DNA from: Lates calcarifer
Lineage: Eukaryota > Chordata > Actinopteri > Centropomidae
Direction of reading: 5' to 3'
DNA: 64,000 bases
Assembly (NCBI RefSeq): GCF_001640805.2
Contig: NC_066849.1
Location: forward strand, 26,617,778 to 26,681,777
In this document: in pieces, positions 57,980 to 64,000 of the stretch
Layout of the letters: each line of letters opens with the position of its first letter
Numbering within the stretch: position 1 is the first letter of the stretch
Notes under the pieces: model-generated
Told to the model about the DNA's origin: nothing
Database searches by the model: none
Seen by the model: the letters and a program-made list of their open reading frames with translations, nothing else
Program-made: the position numbers and the translations under genes

Positions 57980-58200
57980 CAAGATGTATTATCAACTAAA
58001 TGTAGTTGAAGTATCAAAAGAAAAACAGCAGGACCTATAGTATTTAACCTATACTGTAGTATTGCATCATATTTTACTGATATGTTTTGTTTGTAAAGTT
58101 TTAATCTGCTGTGGTATTTCCCCCTGAAATGTGCTGGAGTCAAGAAATAAAGTATCAGAACATTAAAATACACAAGTATAAGTACTTAAAATGCACTTCT
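57980..58200 (+). mobile_element. Teleost repeat fragment (AAGTAxxAGTACTT type), second copy
   Basis: GAAGTATCAAAAGAAAAACAGC near the left end and ATAAAGTATCAGAACATTAAAATACAC-like sequence with AAGTATAAGTACTTAAA near the right end resemble the complementary half of the family at 37.7 kb. Diverged, so the ends are approximate. Confidence 0.45.
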
Positions 58201-58295
58201 TCTACAGGCTGTACTGTATGAAGTTATGTCACTGCTTTTACTTCCCATGTTACATAACCAACTACAGATGAACTGGACTGAATGCATCTGTAAAG

Positions 58296-58296
<1 letters not shown>

Positions 58297-58332
<36 letters not shown>
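58297..58332. repeat. GT microsatellite
   Basis: About 18 GT units. Confidence 0.95.
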
Positions 58333-58338
<6 letters not shown>

Positions 58339-58719
58339 GCCCAGTTTGACAGCTACCACAGTGTCAGTCAGTCTCTGTGTGAGACATCCAAACATATAAT
58401 TATTCTGAGGACAGGGGAGGGTGGTGGTGGTGGTGGTGGGGGTACTTCGGGACATCCAGTCAACACTTGGTGGCTTTGAATCGTGTGAGGACTTGAAATT
58501 TCAGGGTTCAGAAACTATCTGGATGGAATTCACGCTGAGGGACACATCGACAGCTCGCCTCCAAGAATTCAATTTCCAGCTTTTTTGGAATGAAGTTTAA
58601 CTGCATTGACCGGCAAATAAAATCAACTTTTTTTCCCTTTAGACTTACTTCTTTTTTTTTTTAATAAATAATGTCTCTGCAGAATTAAATGAGTATAAAA
58701 CCACAAACATGGGAAAACA

Positions 58720-58950
58720 TCTTGGCACTGCCAGGTGAATTATGCATTCCCCCAGCGCCTGGCTGCCTGGCCCGGCGCTGCGGCTGCACTTCATTAGCTA
58801 TCTCCACTCTACCTTTCTCTGACAAATTCAATAAATGTTCATCTGGTTCCAATTAGGCCCTCGTTAGCAATAATTGGCCTGGTATTTACTAACAGCATTA
58901 CTCAACACTGGCTGGCGCAGGCTGGGCCGGTCTGATCTGAGCCAGGCTAC
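58720..58950. promoter_or_regulatory. Candidate conserved non-coding element with paired homeodomain sites
   Basis: GGTGAATTATGCATTCCCCC near 58,734, TTCATTAGCTATCTCC near 58,791, and an inverted CCAATTA (58,849-58,855) / TAATTGG (58,871-58,877) pair. Unique sequence with the texture of a vertebrate enhancer. Confidence 0.4.
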
Positions 58951-61900
58951 ACTCAGCCTTCTGGGTTTGTTAGTTACCTGCCAATCGTCTGTGCCCTGCA
59001 GAAACCTGCTATCTCCAAAAGGTCAACTTTCCACAGCTTGAAAACCCCCTGCCTGACTTTCCCCACTTTTCCACACTGCATTTAATTTTTACATTCAACA
59101 GATTTACTACAATAGTTCTGCTCGGTCCCAGGACTCTGAAACTGCTTGAACTCCACTGGAATTTTCACCAGTTTTAAAATTACTTATTACAAATGGATGA
59201 AGGCTAACATCCATCGTCCAAACCTACAGAACCTTCCTTCTAATTTTCCTCATAGACCTACTGTTTCCAAAGATACCAAACATGTCAGGAGGAAGGATCT
59301 GGAGAAATGATTTAAAGTGACGTTACAAAAGACAACTAGAATATTTCAGGAGGGAAACAGTTGATGTTTTAGTCCCAAATTGCCAGTACATTCAGTTTGG
59401 CATGCAGCTTTCCCTGGTTTGATACTCCCTGTGAACCAAATAATTACTGTTGGATTAGTCTAGTATCAAGCTAATGTATTCTTCTTCTTGGAAAATCATT
59501 TGCATCTAAAAGTGTTTTCATGTTTGGGCTTCACCTGAGAAGCCTTGGTAATGATCCAGATAACTGGGAATAAGCTTGAACTCTTTGCTGTGGTTGTTCT
59601 CAAAGCGGCTCCACATAACTTTGAAACTAGTTTTAAAGAGCAGAATAATGACGGTTAGTGTCAAATCATCAACAATCAAATCCAATTGACTGAGTTACCC
59701 ACAGGAAAGGGTCCTGATCCACATTTCAGAAGCATGAAACGTGTTTTACCCAGAAAACACAGAGCTGAGGATCGTGCATGACCCCAGACAGGGCTACGTA
59801 CTGAAGCATGTGAATGTATTTGTGGAAAATGTTTTAGTAAACTACTTAAGGAGACATTCAGGGGGAGGATTAGTGTTCAGGAGGTTAACACATGTTGGAC
59901 AGAGGTTGTGTTGGAGATACAAGGTTTCTGGAGAACACTGGAACAGTGCTGCTATGAGTCCAGCTCCACTCAGCCTCACCCAGCGGGGGCGAAAACAGCG
60001 GGCTCTGTAACGCAGGGTTTGATGGTTCAATTCTAATGTTTCATTGGCGAGAGAAAATATTTTCACAAGGTGGAGAGGGTACTCGTGCCGGAGCCGTTAA
60101 AGAGAGAGAGAACAAACTCCTGATATGTTTTTAAACGGGGATTACTGCCATGTCATGGACTCACGGGGGATTTCTATTTCAGAAAAAAATAAGGGCGGAT
60201 ACGGAGTCAAAAGAATGAAAAAACTAATTGTTTTTCCTTTCTTAAACATCAAGAGGTTACATCATCTTAATGAATTAGGAAAGAAGGACATGACATCTAC
60301 TTACATCGACTTGAGACCCAACTGGCTGCATTTCTCACTAAAAACCATAGAGCATATTCCCAGTAATATCACACGTTTCTATCGGGGGTATCGTCCAGTT
60401 TTTGTTGGAGTCGATTGAACTCAACAGCAGGCTTCCACAGAACAGAATCTTTGCTGTAGACCTGTCACCACAGTCAATCACCAGTACATGCACTTATTTT
60501 TTCATTTTTAGGAAAGGCTCAGCTGCTCACTGTAGTTTTTACCTGGACAGGAGGAAACAGTAGATTTGTTGGGGACTATTTTCAGCGATGGATTAATCCA
60601 CATGCACTCGTATGTGCAGCAGGACATGTATGTGGGATTGTGGTCTGTGGCACAGAGGGATATGATATATTAAATACCTGTTAGTGGAATCAGCTCATAG
60701 TTATCTCTTAAACAACATGTGTCTGAGTCATGTTGAACAGGAAAACAGGGTTATTCACAATCTACTCAGGTTTGAGAACATGCTGAAGGACGCAGCAGAA
60801 TGATAATGAAGGAAAAGAAGCAGAGTAGAGCTTCAGTTCATAGAAGTCTATTGAGGATGTCAGTGACAGACAATAGAAGAGGAAGTGGAGGAGTGTAAAG
60901 GAGACGTGGAAACAGAGAGACAGGAGTAAGAGACTGAAAGAGACAAGAAGGAAGAGCTCATATACAAAAAGCAAGTGGCTGTTGAAATTCAGGAGTTTCT
61001 CTCGCTGCTCCTGGTCTTCATTTTTCCCCTCTGCTAGCAATTATTCCATTTAAAGGCTCCTTCAATCACAGATAAGTCAGAGGGTTTTTACCAAAAAGCA
61101 CCTGTCCCCGAAGTACAGCAGAAAAACTCTCAATTTCAACACCCCATTCTAATGCGCTGATTCCAGGAACCCTGCATTGGAAATAAATGATGACACATGG
61201 GTGCGTTCAGACCAGTTCCAAGTTGGGATTTTTTTTTTTTTTTCAAACATAAATTTTTCCTCCCCTTTTCTCTGGCAAGTGGGTGAGTTTTCTCTGGTAT
61301 GTGGGGAGGGGAGGGTGGGAGGAAAAAGAAGGTTGTCTGTTCTGAGGTCTGCTCCGCACATGTCGCTCTTTCACAACCTTTTATAAGTTATCCCAACAGA
61401 GAAAAAGAGAAAGAGATTTAAAGGAGGGAGAGGAGAAGAAGAAGGGAAAGAGACAAAGTGAGAATCTGCAGAATGTATCTGTGAGAGAGAAGGAAAAAAG
61501 AGAGAGAAGGGTGGAGGAGAGCAGATGAAGAGATGGCTTTGATTACACGCAGATCTGGCCATTACCAGCCCAGAGAGAGACTCTATAAAACAATAACAAA
61601 TGGAGACCATCAGTCAGTCCATCAGTAATAAGCTACAACAACCAGCCGGCTGATGGGAAACACACCTACTAACGGTTGGAGCAGTGAGACTAAAAAGATA
61701 CAAAAGAAACCTTGTAAAAATCTATATTCAATTTCCTCCACTAATGAAGAGGTGTTTTGGATAGAAAAGCATCACACTGGCCAGCTCTGTGGCAGTTTGG
61801 AGGATAACGCTCCAGTCTGTCGGCGGATTTCAGGCGAGCAGGAGTGATGCACCAACATTTGATTTTTGTATCCTTTGTGTTTCTTGGCCTGAGAAACGTT

Positions 61901-64000
61901 CTGTACTTTGAGTGTTTGTCCAAAGCTTTCTGCTCTCATTTGTGTAACATTAAAGCCTACGTGTTTGATTCTGATTAGATGCTGATCCTTATAAAAAAAG
62001 CTCTCTCTGCAGGGGAAAGAACAAGAACAGGACATTCTTTAACAGACTGCAATACAGTAAATACCCTGTCCAACTCTTTTCTTACTGATAGTTCCCTGTT
62101 TAAGACAAACGTTTTTCAATCTTATTCAGCTGAAGCGTTGGCTTGTGTTTAGGCAACACATAAGATCGTCTTTTTTACAGTGGCCTGTATTTACCGAACT
62201 AGAGAGACATCTGTTCCTGTGTTCATTAGCTGTCGATACAAACTCAACCCTCCTCCATGTTTACCTGTTGTCTTCATATACTCAACAGGCTGTAATGTAC
62301 ATTTCCACAGTAAAACAGAGTCTGCTGCTCTGAGTCTCTCCTCTCAGAAATGCTGTTCTCACTAATTCCACTTCATTTTAGAAAGATTTGAATGAAACTC
62401 AACAGATCTTTTCACATTAAAAGCATTCCAACACCAAAAGGGAGTACATCCTCCTTTTCCTGGGAAGCTTTTAATTTGAAACATACACAGGAAGTGCTCA
62501 GTTTACTGTTGTAAAAAACACAGAAAACTGAAAGAAATAATGATCAAATAATGATGAATACAAACAGCATTATGTCAAAAAGAAATCAGCAGCAAGTGAA
62601 CATCACACTGTTGTTGTGCTGGTGGAAACAGTTCTGTAGAAATGTTATACAGACAGATAATGTGACTGTGTCATTATTTAAACACCTGCCTTTGACCCTC
62701 AAGCTAAAGCCAAGATGGTGGAGTGTATGTGTGTCTCTCACCTCCTCACTGTTGGTATCCAGCTGCAGAGTGAAGACCAGGACCGGTGAGACTAGCATTA
62801 GTGTTAGCTCGGGTGGCTAGAAGATGCTAACCTAACTTTTTCTGGTCCCTTCAGTGTACAGAGCAACAGTTTACATGTTAATGATTTCAAATGTATGAAC
62901 TGAATCTCTGACATACCTGCTAACTGCAGGTAGAACAGCCAAACAGGAAGTGGGAGAATCTAAAGGAATAAGTAGAGGGGAGACCTCAGACTGTACCACA
63001 TGGGGTTCAACACGGGGGGAGGGGGTACATGTTAGTGTGGAGGATGATTCTTAAGTGTACCTTAAACCACGTACACTGTAAATATTTCTGTTTTAATACA
63101 GTAAGGAGGATGTGTTGACGTGCTCTGTGTGTTTTTTCAGTGGAAATGTCGCATGTTATTGTTCATTAATTTTAAAAACACAGTGGTTTGTCTCTGTGGG
63201 AGGGGCTTCCTGTTTGAATCTGGGAGCTGAGTGGTGTTTAGCATTTTACTGCCTCACCTTAACCTGCTGGACCTCTCTCTTCAATGAAGAATAACTCAAA
63301 TGCACCAGCATTAGATGGTCGTGGCTCAGGCCATATTTTAGCAAACACGTGAGTGCTGGGAAGACAACATTCAAATGGAGAGCTGCAGGAGTCCATTTGA
63401 AGTAAAGCTAAAGAAACAGCTGGCAAACACTGACTGTAAAGACACATTTCAGGTCTACATGAGGTGAGTGTTTACAGTTCAGAAGATGTATTTCATGGTG
63501 CACTGCTGACATAAGGAATGTGCTGGAGATATCATTTACAACCTGTGTCTCACTCCTATCAGTTCTGATAACATTTTACATGCTCATATTCATCAAACCT
63601 CTGAGAATTACACATTTCTTCAGAGGATCTGAAGCCAACTTGAGAAAGGTGCTCACTAAAAGTAAAGAATGAGATGCATTTATCAACAGCTGCAGTGAAA
63701 TGTAAGAAACTCCCACCTGATCGTGTGAGCATTTACATGCATGTTTAGAGAGGACGAGTCATTCTTTATTATCTGTGATTTTCAGCTGTTTTATTAAAGT
63801 TCAGTTACTTATGTGAATGTTTTTATACCTTTTGAACCAAGATACTTTACCACACAACAACCACACAAGCCATCAGACCAGCGTCACCTGGTTTGCTGGT
63901 TAAACCACTTCTGGAATTAAACCTAAAGGAAAAGGTCGGAGCTGTGTTGTTGCTGTTGTTAGATCTGCTGTATTTACTGCATGCAGACATGTTGGATGCA

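Larger units (their letters stand above)
43985..64000. other. Upstream region of pde4dip without recognised exons
   Basis: Twenty kilobases with no coding exon I can support on either strand. It may be 5' flank, or introns of forms that begin at more distant first exons, as in mammals. It contains the repeats listed and several enhancer-like patches. Confidence 0.5.

Noticed and set aside
59741..60418. Two plus-strand open frames (89 and 97 codons) close together
   Set aside because: They are in different contexts with stops between, have no recognisable domain and no convincing splice sites. Treated as chance.
1..64000. CRISPR arrays, prokaryotic operons, phage or retroviral genes, tRNA genes
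   Set aside because: None seen. All tandem repeats are microsatellites and the only large coding structure is a spliced vertebrate gene.

Overview
This window looks like teleost nuclear DNA, probably from a spiny-rayed fish. It has long stretches without genes, many CA/GT microsatellites, several interspersed repeats of families common in fish genomes, and one large intron-rich gene. There are no operons, CRISPR arrays, rRNA genes or recognisable tRNA genes.

The dominant feature is an almost complete minus-strand gene for myomegalin (pde4dip), a centrosome and Golgi coiled-coil scaffold related to CDK5RAP2 and centrosomin. I rebuilt it exon by exon from splice sites, reading phase and resemblance to vertebrate myomegalin recalled from memory. 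The long form starts at 43,969 with the CM1 (gamma-tubulin-complex-binding) exon. It runs through about 37 well-supported coding exons to 10,683, with a tentative last exon at 10,335-10,294. All the introns I placed are GT-AG and the phases agree across every junction. The coding sequence is about 6.2 kb, or roughly 2,070 codons. The CM2-type segment lies at 12,152-11,839. Two further first exons suggest internal promoters: a 1.27-kb exon at 33,081-31,810 with a cysteine-rich, zinc-binding-like N-terminus, and a small exon at 17,997-17,834 that would start a short C-terminal form.

The reading frame breaks inside exon 22, between about 22,752 and 22,739. Both sides match the family but in different frames, and the exon length (458 nt) does not fit the flanking phases. 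This is an assembly error, a polymorphism or a real lesion. An internal block of about 80 residues that I remember from mammalian myomegalin appears to be missing between exons 16 and 17.

Region by region: 1-4,900 is mostly non-coding and holds a likely first intron of an unidentified minus-strand gene. That gene's first coding exon is at 4,941-4,903, next to a CpG-rich promoter region at about 4,980-5,880. The stretch 6,960-10,290 is the presumed 3' UTR and downstream region of pde4dip. From 10,290 to 43,970 lies the gene body. From 44,000 to 64,000 I find no convincing coding exon, only repeats, microsatellites and several patches that look like conserved non-coding (enhancer-like) sequence, especially 48.4, 51.4-51.9, 52.6-53.4 and 58.7-58.95 kb. 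Mobile-element remnants include a 407-bp element with terminal inverted repeats at TTAA sites (17,130-17,536) and paired copies of common fish repeats.
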